Shown piece after piece: positions 30,485-39,067 of a stretch of 64,000 nt of DNA. The notes under the pieces were generated by a model. It had not been told where the DNA came from, ran no database searches, and saw only the letters and a list, made by a program, of their open reading frames with translations. Positions within the stretch are counted from its first letter, which is position 1; each line of letters begins with the position of its first letter. This DNA is from Streptomyces nojiriensis (GTDB lineage: Bacteria > Actinomycetota > Actinomycetes > Streptomycetales > Streptomycetaceae): contig NZ_CP071139.1 of NCBI RefSeq assembly GCF_017639205.1, positions 5,085,001-5,149,000 on the forward strand. Reading direction: 5' to 3'. Position numbers and translations under genes: made by a program.

Positions 30485-31942
30485 ATGTCCATATTCAGCG
30501 ACCTGGCTCACCAGTACATCGACGGCGAATGGCTGGCCGGTACCGGTTCGTGGGACATCATCGACGTCAACCCCTTCAACGGGGAGAAGCTCGCGGCCAT
30601 CACCGTGGCCACCGTCGAGCAGGTGGACCAGGCCTACCGCGGCGCCGAGCGCGCCCAGCGCGAGTGGGCCGCCACCAGCCCTTACATCAGACGCGCCGTC
30701 CTGGAGCGCGCCCTGCGGATCACCGAGGAGCGCGAGAAGGAGATCGTCGAGGCGATGATCGACGAGCTCGGCGGGACGCGTCCCAAGGCCGAGTACGAGG
30801 TCCACCTCGCGATGGAGTTCATCCGCGAGTCCCTCCAGCTCGCCGTCCGGCCCGAAGGGCGGATCCTGCCCTCGCCGGTCGAGGGCAAGGAGAACCGGGT
30901 CCAGCGGCTCCCCGTGGGCGTCGTCACGGTGATCAGCCCCTTCAACTTCCCCTTCCTGGTGACCCTGAAGTCGGTCGCCCCGGCCCTGGCGCTGGGCAAC
31001 GCGGTCGTCATCAAGCCCAACCAGAACGCCCCGGTCGTGGGCGGCGGCGTGATCGCCAAGATCTTCGAGGACGCCGGGCTGCCCGCCGGCCTGCTGAACG
31101 TCCTGGTCACCGACATCGCCGAGATAGGCGACGCGCTCCTGACCCACCCCGTCCCCAAGGTCATCTCGTTCGCGGGATCGGACCGGGTCGGCCGGCACGT
31201 CGGGGCGATCGCCGCCCGCCACTTCAAGCGCACGGTCCTGGAGCTCAGCGGCAACAGCGCGCTCGTCGTGCTCGACGACGCCGACCTCGACTACGCGGTG
31301 GACGCGGCCGTCTTCAGCCGCTTCGTCTACCAGGGCCAGGTCTGCATGGCCGCGAACCGGATCCTCGTCGACGCCTCCGTCGCGGAGGAGTTCACCGAGA
31401 AGTTCACCGCGCGCGTGCGCGCCCTCAAGACGGGCGACCCGCACGAGGCCGACACCCACATCGGCCCCCTGATCAACTCCTTCCAGGCCGACGCCCTGAC
31501 CGCGCTCGTGGACCAGGCCGTGGAATCCGGCGCGCAGGCGCTCGTACGCGGGTCTACGCGCGGCAACCTGGTCGAACCCACGGTGCTCGCCGGGATCCCC
31601 GAGGACTCCCCGCTGCTGAGCCAGGAGATCTTCGGCCCGGTGGCCCTGCTGGTGGTCTTCGACGGCGAGGACGAGGCCGTACGGCTGACCAACGCGACCC
31701 CCTACGGGCTGAGCGGCGCCGTGCACACCCGGGACGTGGAGCGGGGCGTCCGCTTCGCCCAGCGGATCGAGACGGGCATGATCCACGTCAACGACTCCAC
31801 CATCGGGGACGAGCCGCTGGCCGCCTTCGGCGGCGAGAAGGCCTCGGGTCTGGGCCGGCTGAACGGCGAGGCCACGGTCGAGGCCTTCACCACGCAGAAG
31901 TGGATCTCCGTGCAGCACGGCCGGACGACCTTCCCGTTCTAG
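30485..31942 (+). CDS. Aldehyde dehydrogenase family protein
   Basis: A 485-residue NAD(P)-dependent aldehyde dehydrogenase. Visible are the cofactor-fold segment VVTVISPFNFPFLVTLKSVAPAL (shown in part), the general-base glutamate in LELSGNSALV, the catalytic cysteine in YQGQVCMAANRIL, and the terminal motif EIFGPVALLVVFD. It oxidises an aldehyde to the acid in the cytosol. It looks most like benzaldehyde/vanillin dehydrogenase-type members, but substrate assignment is weak. ATG 30485 has AAGGGA upstream. A palindromic element of the 27693 type lies 18 bases after the stop. Confidence 0.92.
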   Translation: MSIFSDLAHQYIDGEWLAGTGSWDIIDVNPFNGEKLAAITVATVEQVDQAYRGAERAQREWAATSPYIRRAVLERALRITEEREKEIVEAMIDELGGTRPKAEYEVHLAMEFIRESLQLAVRPEGRILPSPVEGKENRVQRLPVGVVTVISPFNFPFLVTLKSVAPALALGNAVVIKPNQNAPVVGGGVIAKIFEDAGLPAGLLNVLVTDIAEIGDALLTHPVPKVISFAGSDRVGRHVGAIAARHFKRTVLELSGNSALVVLDDADLDYAVDAAVFSRFVYQGQVCMAANRILVDASVAEEFTEKFTARVRALKTGDPHEADTHIGPLINSFQADALTALVDQAVESGAQALVRGSTRGNLVEPTVLAGIPEDSPLLSQEIFGPVALLVVFDGEDEAVRLTNATPYGLSGAVHTRDVERGVRFAQRIETGMIHVNDSTIGDEPLAAFGGEKASGLGRLNGEATVEAFTTQKWISVQHGRTTFPF

Positions 31943-31960
31943 GTCTCACAGGTCGCACCC

Positions 31961-32126
31961 CTAGGGGGTGTCTTGCCGATCAGGCCGGGCTCGCGGCGCC
32001 CGGTGCCGCGCCTCGCCGCGTTGTCCTCGGTCGGCGACGCTCCGCGTCGCCTCCCTCGTCCGCCTTGCGATCCACGGCACCGGACCCCGCTCCCCGATCC
32101 GGCCTGATCGACAAGACACCCCCTAG
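31961..32126. repeat. 166-bp palindromic element, divergent relative of copies 1 and 2
   Basis: Opens CTAGGGGGTGTCTTG and closes with the exact complement ending CTAG; the arms match for about 28 bp with one mismatch. Length, CTAG ends and internal words (GCCGCGTTGTC, CCGCCTTGC, ACGGCACCGGA) match the elements at 27693 and 61717, but the arm sequences differ. Unlike those, it lies between two same-strand genes. Confidence 0.75.
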
Positions 32127-32165
32127 ACTCGGCCGGGCGTAGGAAGCCGCCCGGGGGAGAACGAG

Positions 32166-34253
32166 TTGAGCAACATACCGGAGACCGGCCGGACCCCTCG
32201 GGTCCAGAACCGTCTCGTCGTCATCCAGATCGTGGTCTTCTCGCTGTTGCTCACGCTGGGCGGACGCCTGTGGTACCTCCAGATACGCAATGGCTCGGAG
32301 TACACGGACGAGGCGAAGAACAACCACGTCCAGCAGGTGGTGCAGCCGGCCGTGCGCGGCTCGATCCTGGACTCGCGCGGGGTCCCGCTCGCCGACAACG
32401 CCACCCACCTCGTGGTCTCCGCCAGCCGCACCGAGCTGCTGACCATGAAGGACAAGGGCAAGTCCGTCCTGACCCGGCTCGCCGGGGTGCTGGGCATGGA
32501 CGCCCAGGAGGTCGTCGACAAGGTCCGGCTCTGCGACGCCAAGACCAAGCAGCCCTGCTGGAACGGCTCCCCCTACCAGCCGATCCCGGTCAGCGACGAG
32601 GCCACCACCGAGCAGGCCCTGCAGATCCGCGAGCACCCCGAGGACTTCCCGGGCATCACGGCCGAGGCGACCGCCCTGCGCCGTTACGCGGCCCCGGACG
32701 CGGCCAACACCTCGCAGGTGCTGGGCTACCTCTCGCCGGTCACCGACGATGAGATCGCCAGGGCGAAGAAGTCGGACTCCCCGTACCTGCGCTCCGACCA
32801 GGTGGGCCGCTCCGGTCTGGAGCGCACGTACGACAAGGAGCTGCGCGGCAAGGCGGGCATCACCCGCTACGAGGTGGACAATCTCGGCCGCGTCATCGGG
32901 CAGGGTCAGACCGATCCGGCGCAGCCCGGTTCGAACATCGTGACCTCGATCGACTCCCGCGTGCAGGCCGTCGCCGAGCGCGAGCTGAACAACGCGATGA
33001 TCGAGGCCCGCAAGGTCCGGGACAAGAACACCGGCCGCGACTACGAGGCCGACTCGGGCGCGGTCGTGGTGATGGAGACCAAGACCGGCCGGGTCGTGGC
33101 GATGGCCTCGAACCCGACGTACGACCCCAACGCCTGGGTGGGCGGCATCTCCGCCAAGGACTACGCCTCCCTCACCGACAAGGAGTCGAACTACCCGCTG
33201 CTGAACCGGGCCATCCAGGGCCAGGCGGCGCCGGGTTCCATCTTCAAGGTGGTCACCTCCACGGCCGCGGTCAACGCCGGGTACCCGTTCAACAACCGCT
33301 ACCCTTGCCCCAGCTCGTATTCGGTCGGCAGCCAGACCTTCACGAACTTCGAGTCGCAGGGCCACGGTGACATCACCATCGGCCGGGCGCTGGAGGTCTC
33401 CTGCGACACCGTCTACTACGCCATCGCCGACCAGGAGTGGAAGAAGGACGGCGGCATCAAGCCGAAGAAGGACCCGAAGGACTGGTTCCTCAAGACCGCC
33501 CACGAGTTCGGGCTGGGCAAGCGCACCGGCATCGACCTGCCGAACGAGGTCCCCGGCCGGGTCCCCGACCGGAAGTGGAAGCAGGACTTCTTCGACGCGA
33601 ACAAGGACGCCTGGTGCCGCGACGGCAAGAAGAACGGCTCCTTCGCCGAGAAGATCGCCTACGAGAACTGCCGCCAGGGCAACCAGATGCGTGAGGGTGA
33701 CGCCATCAACTACTCGATCGGTCAGGGCGACACGCTCGTCACCCCGGTCCAGATGGCCTCCGTCTACGCGGCCATCGCCAACGGCGGCACGCTCCACCAG
33801 CCCAGCATCGGCAAGGCGATCGTCAGCGCCGACGGAAAGTCGGTCCAGGAGATCGCGCCGAAGGAGCAGGGCAGGCTGCCGATGGACGCGAAGACCCGCG
33901 ACAACATCGACGAGGCCCTCGCGGGCGTCGCCACCAACGGCAGCGCGGCCTGGCGCTTCGGCGGCTGGCCGCAGAAGCAGATCCCGATGCACGCCAAGAC
34001 GGGCACGGCCGAGGTCCAGGGCAAGCAGACGACCTCGTGGTTCGCCTCGTACACCGAGGACTACGCGATCGTCATGACGATCTCCCAGGGCGGCACCGGC
34101 TCGGGCGCCTCGGGACCGGCGGTCCGCAGCATCTACGAGGCGATGTACGGCCTCGACCCGACGGGCAGGCAGGACCTCTCCAAGGCCCTGCTCCCGCAGC
34201 CCGCGGCCGCCCTGCCGGCGATCCACCCCGACGGGGAGACCGAAGGCAACTGA
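32166..34253 (+). CDS. Penicillin-binding protein, class B transpeptidase (PBP2/MrdA-like)
   Basis: A 695-residue peptidoglycan D,D-transpeptidase. A cytoplasmic start, one membrane anchor (about 19-38, VVIQIVVFSLLLTLGGRLW), a dimerisation region (RGSILDSRGVPLADN, about 60-75), then the transpeptidase domain. SxxK is Ser358 (GSIFK), the SxN position reads SCD (LEVSCDTVYY) and KTGT begins at Lys611. It cross-links peptidoglycan outside the membrane during elongation or differentiation. TTG 32166 follows GGGGGAGAACGAG. No RodA-type partner is adjacent. The SCD variant occurs in some PBP2-type proteins and need not mean loss of activity. Confidence 0.93.
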   Translation: MSNIPETGRTPRVQNRLVVIQIVVFSLLLTLGGRLWYLQIRNGSEYTDEAKNNHVQQVVQPAVRGSILDSRGVPLADNATHLVVSASRTELLTMKDKGKSVLTRLAGVLGMDAQEVVDKVRLCDAKTKQPCWNGSPYQPIPVSDEATTEQALQIREHPEDFPGITAEATALRRYAAPDAANTSQVLGYLSPVTDDEIARAKKSDSPYLRSDQVGRSGLERTYDKELRGKAGITRYEVDNLGRVIGQGQTDPAQPGSNIVTSIDSRVQAVAERELNNAMIEARKVRDKNTGRDYEADSGAVVVMETKTGRVVAMASNPTYDPNAWVGGISAKDYASLTDKESNYPLLNRAIQGQAAPGSIFKVVTSTAAVNAGYPFNNRYPCPSSYSVGSQTFTNFESQGHGDITIGRALEVSCDTVYYAIADQEWKKDGGIKPKKDPKDWFLKTAHEFGLGKRTGIDLPNEVPGRVPDRKWKQDFFDANKDAWCRDGKKNGSFAEKIAYENCRQGNQMREGDAINYSIGQGDTLVTPVQMASVYAAIANGGTLHQPSIGKAIVSADGKSVQEIAPKEQGRLPMDAKTRDNIDEALAGVATNGSAAWRFGGWPQKQIPMHAKTGTAEVQGKQTTSWFASYTEDYAIVMTISQGGTGSGASGPAVRSIYEAMYGLDPTGRQDLSKALLPQPAAALPAIHPDGETEGN

Positions 34254-34296
34254 AGGGCCAATGAGGACAGGATCTGACCGCAAGGCTCCGTAGCGT

Positions 34297-34333
34297 GTGT
34301 CCTGTCGGGGGGAAAGGCCCCCCGGCAGGACAC
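34297..34333 (+). terminator. Strong hairpin between PBP and DinB genes
   Basis: A 16-bp stem (34297-34312 with 34318-34333, one G-T pair) and a 5-base loop AAAGG. It lies 44 bases after the PBP stop and 22 bases before the DinB start, so it can end PBP transcription but could also fold in the dinB leader. Confidence 0.7.
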
Positions 34334-34355
34334 CTCACGCAGAAGGCGGTCGGTC

Positions 34356-34868
34356 ATGGCCCAGATTTCCACCGAAGTCCCCGGCGACGAGCGCGGCACC
34401 CTCCTCGCCTTCGTCGAGGCCCAGCGCACGGCGATCCGCGAGTCGCTGCTCGGGCTCGGCGAGGAGCAGGCCGCGAGCCGCCCCAGCGCCAGCGAGCTCA
34501 CCCTGTCCGGGCTGCTCAAGCACGTGGCCGAGGTCGAGCTGAACTGGCTGCGCATGGCCCAGCAGGTGCCCAACGAGAAGCAGCGCACCCAGGAGACCTG
34601 GGGCGAGGCCTTCCGTCTGGTCGACGGCGAGTCGATCCCGTCGGTCCTCGCCTTCTGGGACGAGGTCGCGCAGCAGACGGCGGAGTTCGTCGCCGCCCTC
34701 CCGAGCCTGGACGAGACCTTCCCCCTGCCGCCGGCGCCCTGGTTCCCCAAGGACGCCAAGGTCTCGATGCGCTGGATGCTCCTGCACCTGGTGGAGGAGT
34801 TCGCCCGGCACGCGGGCCACGCGGACATCGTCCGCGAATCCCTCGACGGCACCAAGGCCATGGGCTAG
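34356..34868 (+). CDS. DinB-family protein (DUF664)
   Basis: A 170-residue four-helix-bundle protein of the DinB/DUF664 type. The metal-binding histidines are recognisable in SGLLKHVAEVELNWL and in the terminal VEEFARHAGHADIVRE segment. Relatives in actinobacteria include bacillithiol/mycothiol-dependent transferases and proteins of unknown role, so an S-transferase is possible but unproven. The PadR gene follows after 24 bases. Confidence 0.9.
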   Translation: MAQISTEVPGDERGTLLAFVEAQRTAIRESLLGLGEEQAASRPSASELTLSGLLKHVAEVELNWLRMAQQVPNEKQRTQETWGEAFRLVDGESIPSVLAFWDEVAQQTAEFVAALPSLDETFPLPPAPWFPKDAKVSMRWMLLHLVEEFARHAGHADIVRESLDGTKAMG

Positions 34869-34892
34869 ACGGCGGGGGCTTAGCCTGGCCCC

Positions 34893-35507
34893 ATGTCAGC
34901 GATCCGGCTTCTTGTCCTCGGCGCGGTCCGCCAGCACGGGCGGGCCCACGGGTACCAGGTACGCAACGACCTGGAGTACTGGGGCGCCCACGAGTGGTCG
35001 AACACCAAGCCCGGATCGATCTACCACGCGCTGAAGCAGATGGCGAAGCAGGGCGTCCTGCACGCGCACGAGGTGGCACCGAGCGCGGCGGGCGGGCCGC
35101 CGCGCACCGAGTACGAGGTGACGGACGCCGGCCGCGAGGAGTACTTCCGGCTGCTGCGCGAGGCGCTCGCGGCGTACGACCAGAAGACGGACGTGCTGTC
35201 GGCGGCGATCGGCTTCATGGTCGATCTGCCGCGGGCGGAGGTGCTCGCGCTGCTCCGGGAGCGGCTGGCGAAGCTGGCGCTCTGGCGGTCGTCGGTGACG
35301 GAGTACTACACGCCGGAGGGCGGCCCGGAGGCGCTCGGCCACATCGGCGAGATCATGCACATGTGGGTCCACTCCGCCGACGCGGAGGCGGAGTGGACCC
35401 GGGGGCTGATCGCCCGGATCGAGGGGGGCGCGTACTCCTTCGCGGGCGAGGGCGGCGAACCGTTCGTGGGGGTGCTGGCGGAAGGCCAGGAGAACCCGTA
35501 CGCCTAA
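34893..35507 (+). CDS. PadR-family transcriptional repressor
   Basis: A 204-residue winged-helix regulator: LLVLGAVRQHGRAHGYQVRN, the GSIYHALKQMAKQGVL recognition region, RTEYEVTDAGREEYF, and a C-terminal helical dimerisation domain (Vir-type). It sits directly upstream of a DrrAB-like ABC transporter, the standard arrangement for ligand-induced drug efflux. Two near-identical palindromes follow its coding end (35504 and 35555), the second abutting the transporter's ribosome site, so it probably represses the transporter and is relieved by a ligand (inference). Confidence 0.93.
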   Translation: MSAIRLLVLGAVRQHGRAHGYQVRNDLEYWGAHEWSNTKPGSIYHALKQMAKQGVLHAHEVAPSAAGGPPRTEYEVTDAGREEYFRLLREALAAYDQKTDVLSAAIGFMVDLPRAEVLALLRERLAKLALWRSSVTEYYTPEGGPEALGHIGEIMHMWVHSADAEAEWTRGLIARIEGGAYSFAGEGGEPFVGVLAEGQENPYA

Positions 35508-35521
35508 TCAAGTTTGACTAG
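35504..35521. promoter_or_regulatory. PadR operator candidate 1
   Basis: CTAATCAAGTTTGACTAG, an imperfect palindrome that includes the TAA stop of the PadR gene. It matches the perfect palindrome at 35555 at all but two positions of the shared core. Confidence 0.65.
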
Positions 35522-35554
35522 CCCATGGGTGGGCACTACCTTTGCGGATCCTGG

Positions 35555-35571
35555 TAATCAAATTTGATTAG
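35555..35571. promoter_or_regulatory. PadR operator candidate 2
   Basis: TAATCAAATTTGATTA is a perfect 16-base palindrome (35555-35570), very A/T-rich for this genome and placed just before the transporter's GAGGAAC ribosome site, 51 bases after site 1. Binding here would block transporter expression. Confidence 0.7.
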
Positions 35572-35583
35572 TGAGGAACGGTT

Positions 35584-36506
<923 letters not shown>

Positions 36507-36510
<4 letters not shown>

Positions 36511-37289
36511 GCGCGGCATGGGTGGTCTCGGACTCCTGGACGATGACCCGGCGCGAGCTGGCCCACTGGGCGCGGCAGCCGGTCCAGATGGTCGTCGGCC
36601 TGGTCTTCCCCGTGATGATGCTGCTGATGTTCGGCTTCCTGGTGGGCGGCGGGCGCGGGATCGACGGCGAGTACGTCGAGTTCCTGGTCCCGGGGATGCT
36701 CGCCCTCACCATGGCCTTCGGGCTGGAGGCCACCCTGACCGCGGTCACCCAGGACCTGAGCAAGGGGGTGATCGACCGCTTCCGCGCCATGCCGATGTCC
36801 TCCTCCGCGGTCCTGGTGGGCCGCAGCGCCGCCGACATGCTCCAGTCGGCCGTGGGGCTGGCGGTCCTGGCCGCGGTCGGGCTGCTGCTCGGCTGGCGCT
36901 GGCACGACGGCGCGGCGGCCGCCCTCCTCGCCTTCGGGCTGCTCCTGCTGCTGCGCTTCGCGATGCTGTGGATCGGGATCTGGCTCGGCATGGTCGCGGG
37001 CCGGCCGGAGCTGGTGCAGGCGGTGCAGATCCTGGTGTGGCCGGTGGGCTTCCTGTCCAACGCGTTCGCCACGCCGGAGTCGATGCCGGGCTGGCTGGGA
37101 GCGGTGGTGGAATGGAATCCGCTCTCGGCGACGGCCACGGCCGTCCGCGACCTGTTCGGCAACCCGGCCGCGGCCCCGCCGTCGTGGGCCGCCGACCACG
37201 CGGCCCTGCTGGCCGTCGTCTGGCCGCTCCTGCTGCTCGCGGTCTTCTTCCCGCTGGCGGTGGGCCGCTACCGGGGCCTGAGCAGGTAG
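36507..37289 (+). CDS. ABC-2 type transporter permease, DrrB-like
   Basis: A 260-residue membrane protein with six predicted helices. ABC-2 features include RRELAHWARQPVQM at the N-terminus, GVIDRFRAMPMSSSAVLVGR (coupling region) and the terminal LSNAFATPESMPGWLGAVVEWNPLSA (shown in part), typical of DrrB-family exporters. It forms the efflux channel with the upstream ATPase, with which it is translationally coupled. Substrate unknown; regulation by the PadR protein is inferred from the operators. Confidence 0.92.
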
Positions 37290-37303
37290 CCGCCGAAGAG
37301 GAC

Positions 37304-37334
37304 TTGCACCTCACGCGGCGTGAGGAACCACAGT
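37304..37334 (+). promoter_or_regulatory. tipA-type promoter with MerR operator
   Basis: TTGCAC (37304-37309), a 19-base spacer and CACAGT (37329-37334). The long spacer holds the palindrome CCTCACGCGGCGTGAGG (37309-37325), as in the thiostrepton-inducible tipA promoter, where TipAL untwists a 19-bp spacer. Confidence 0.85.
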
Positions 37335-37365
37335 GAAGGGCGTACCCGACCAGAGGAGGGAAGAG

Positions 37366-38124
37366 ATGGGCCACTCCGTGGGCCAGGTCGCCGGATTCGC
37401 CGGAGTCACGGTGCGCACCCTGCACCACTACGACGAGATCGGTCTGCTCTCGCCGAGCGGCCGCAGCGGCGCGGGCCACCGGCGGTACGACGACGCCGAC
37501 CTGGACCGGCTGCAGCGGATCCTGTTCTACCGGGAGCTCGGCTTCCCCCTCGACGAGGTCGCGGCCCTGCTGGACGACCCGGACTCGGATCCGCAGGAGC
37601 ATCTGCGCCGGCAGCATGCCCTGCTGACCGACCGGATCGCCCGGCTCCAGCAGATGGCCAAGGCCGTTGAGCACGCCATGGAGGCGAAGAAGATGGGCAT
37701 CAACCTCACGCCCGAGGAGAAGTTCGAGGTCTTCGGGGACCAGGACCCGGAGCAGTACGCGCAGGAGGTCGAGGAGCGCTGGGGCGACACCCCGGCGTAC
37801 GCCGAGTCGCAGCGCCGGGCGGCCTCGTACACCAAGGACGACTGGCAGCGGATCCAGGACGAGTCCGCCGACTGGGGCCGCCGGTACGTGGCGGCCATGG
37901 AGGCGGGCGAGCCCGCCGACGGCGAGCGCGCGATGGACCTGGCCGAGGAGCACCGCCTGCACATCCACAAGTGGTTCTACGACTGCCCGTACGAGATGCA
38001 CACGTGCCTCGGCGAGATGTACGTGGCGGACGAGCGGTTCACGGCGTTCTACGACGCGATGAAGCCGGGGCTCGCCGAGCACCTGCGGGACGCGATCCTG
38101 GCGAACGGTGTGCGCAAGGTGTAA
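37366..38124 (+). CDS. tipA: TipA, MerR-family thiopeptide-responsive activator
   Basis: A 252-residue TipAL-type regulator. The MerR domain (about 1-75: SVGQVAGFAGVTVRTLHHYD) is followed by a coiled coil and the TipAS ligand domain. An internal ATG at codon 110 (37693), preceded by GAGGCGAAG, matches the known internal start that yields TipAS. Cys207 and Cys214 (FYDCPYEMHTCLG) are at the positions that trap thiopeptides such as thiostrepton covalently. The protein should activate its own promoter at 37304. ATG 37366 follows GAGGAGGG. Confidence 0.96.
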   Translation: MGHSVGQVAGFAGVTVRTLHHYDEIGLLSPSGRSGAGHRRYDDADLDRLQRILFYRELGFPLDEVAALLDDPDSDPQEHLRRQHALLTDRIARLQQMAKAVEHAMEAKKMGINLTPEEKFEVFGDQDPEQYAQEVEERWGDTPAYAESQRRAASYTKDDWQRIQDESADWGRRYVAAMEAGEPADGERAMDLAEEHRLHIHKWFYDCPYEMHTCLGEMYVADERFTAFYDAMKPGLAEHLRDAILANGVRKV

Positions 38125-38134
38125 GCGGAATGTC

Positions 38135-38184
38135 ACGCATGCGCCCCCCACCCGTACCTGGAACTGGGTGGGGGTCGTGTGCGT
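38135..38184 (+). terminator. tipA terminator hairpin
   Basis: CCCCCACCC (38145-38153) pairs with GGGTGGGGG (38166-38174), and pairing extends outward imperfectly (ACGC/GCGT ends). It starts 11 bases past the tipA stop. Confidence 0.65.
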
Positions 38185-38244
38185 TGATAATTGAAAACCG
38201 CCCGTCCCGCTGCACGTCCCCCGATCCAGGAGAGCCCGGAACCC

Positions 38245-38952
38245 GTGTATACGCTTGCGCTCGGCCCTACGTGGCTGTCCCCGGACTATCTGATCTCGCA
38301 CTTCGGTCTGATCGGCATCCTGGTCATCGTCTTCGCCGAGTCGGGACTCTTCGCGTTCCTCCCGGGCGACTCCCTGCTGTTCACGGCGGGCCTGCTGGTC
38401 GCGGACGGGCAGTACATCAAGCAGCCGCTGTGGCTGGTCTGCACCCTGATCGTGGCCGCCGCGATCATCGGTGACCAGGTCGGCTACATGATCGGCAAGT
38501 TCTTCGGGCCCAAGCTCTTCAACCGGCCGAAGTCCAAGCTCTTCAAGCGGGAGAACCTGGACAAGGCGCACGAGTTCATGGACAAGCACGGCCCCAAGGC
38601 CATCGTGCTCGCCCGCTTCGTGCCGATCATCCGCACCTTCGCCCCGATGGTCGCGGGCGCCGGCACGATGAAGTACCGCACCTTCCTGACCTACAACGTC
38701 ATCGGCGGCATCGGCTGGGGTGCGGGCGTCACGATCGCCGGCTACTGGCTCGGCCAGATCGAGTTCATCAAGACGAACGTCGAGCCGATCCTGGTGGGCA
38801 TCGTCCTGATCTCGGTCATCCCGGTGATCTTCGAGGTGCTGAAGGCCCGCAAGGAGGGCAAGGCGAACGCCGGCGCCGTGGCGGCCGAGGCCGTGGCCGA
38901 CGGTTCCGCCCCGCAGGCCCCCGGCGCGCGCGGCCGCCACGCCAAGCGCTGA
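38245..38952 (+). CDS. DedA-family membrane protein
   Basis: A 235-residue DedA/SNARE-associated membrane protein: ESGLFAFLPGDSLLFTAG near the N-terminus, GDQVGYMIGKFFG, the conserved ARFVPIIRTFAPMVAGAG segment and FLTYNVIGGIGW. Family members are polytopic proteins linked to membrane homeostasis and lipid scrambling. GTG 38245 is preferred, with AGGAGAG upstream, because it starts just before the conserved region. The C-terminus is an Ala-rich tail ending HAKR. Confidence 0.88.
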   Translation: MYTLALGPTWLSPDYLISHFGLIGILVIVFAESGLFAFLPGDSLLFTAGLLVADGQYIKQPLWLVCTLIVAAAIIGDQVGYMIGKFFGPKLFNRPKSKLFKRENLDKAHEFMDKHGPKAIVLARFVPIIRTFAPMVAGAGTMKYRTFLTYNVIGGIGWGAGVTIAGYWLGQIEFIKTNVEPILVGIVLISVIPVIFEVLKARKEGKANAGAVAAEAVADGSAPQAPGARGRHAKR

Positions 38953-39067
38953 GGCCCGTCCGCAGCACCCCGTGCAAGCCCGTACCGCCCCGGAGGCCCG
39001 TGAGAGGCCCCGGGGCGTACGTGTGCCCGTGGGAGGCCGCGTACGGGGCCCTGCGGGGCTCCGGCGC

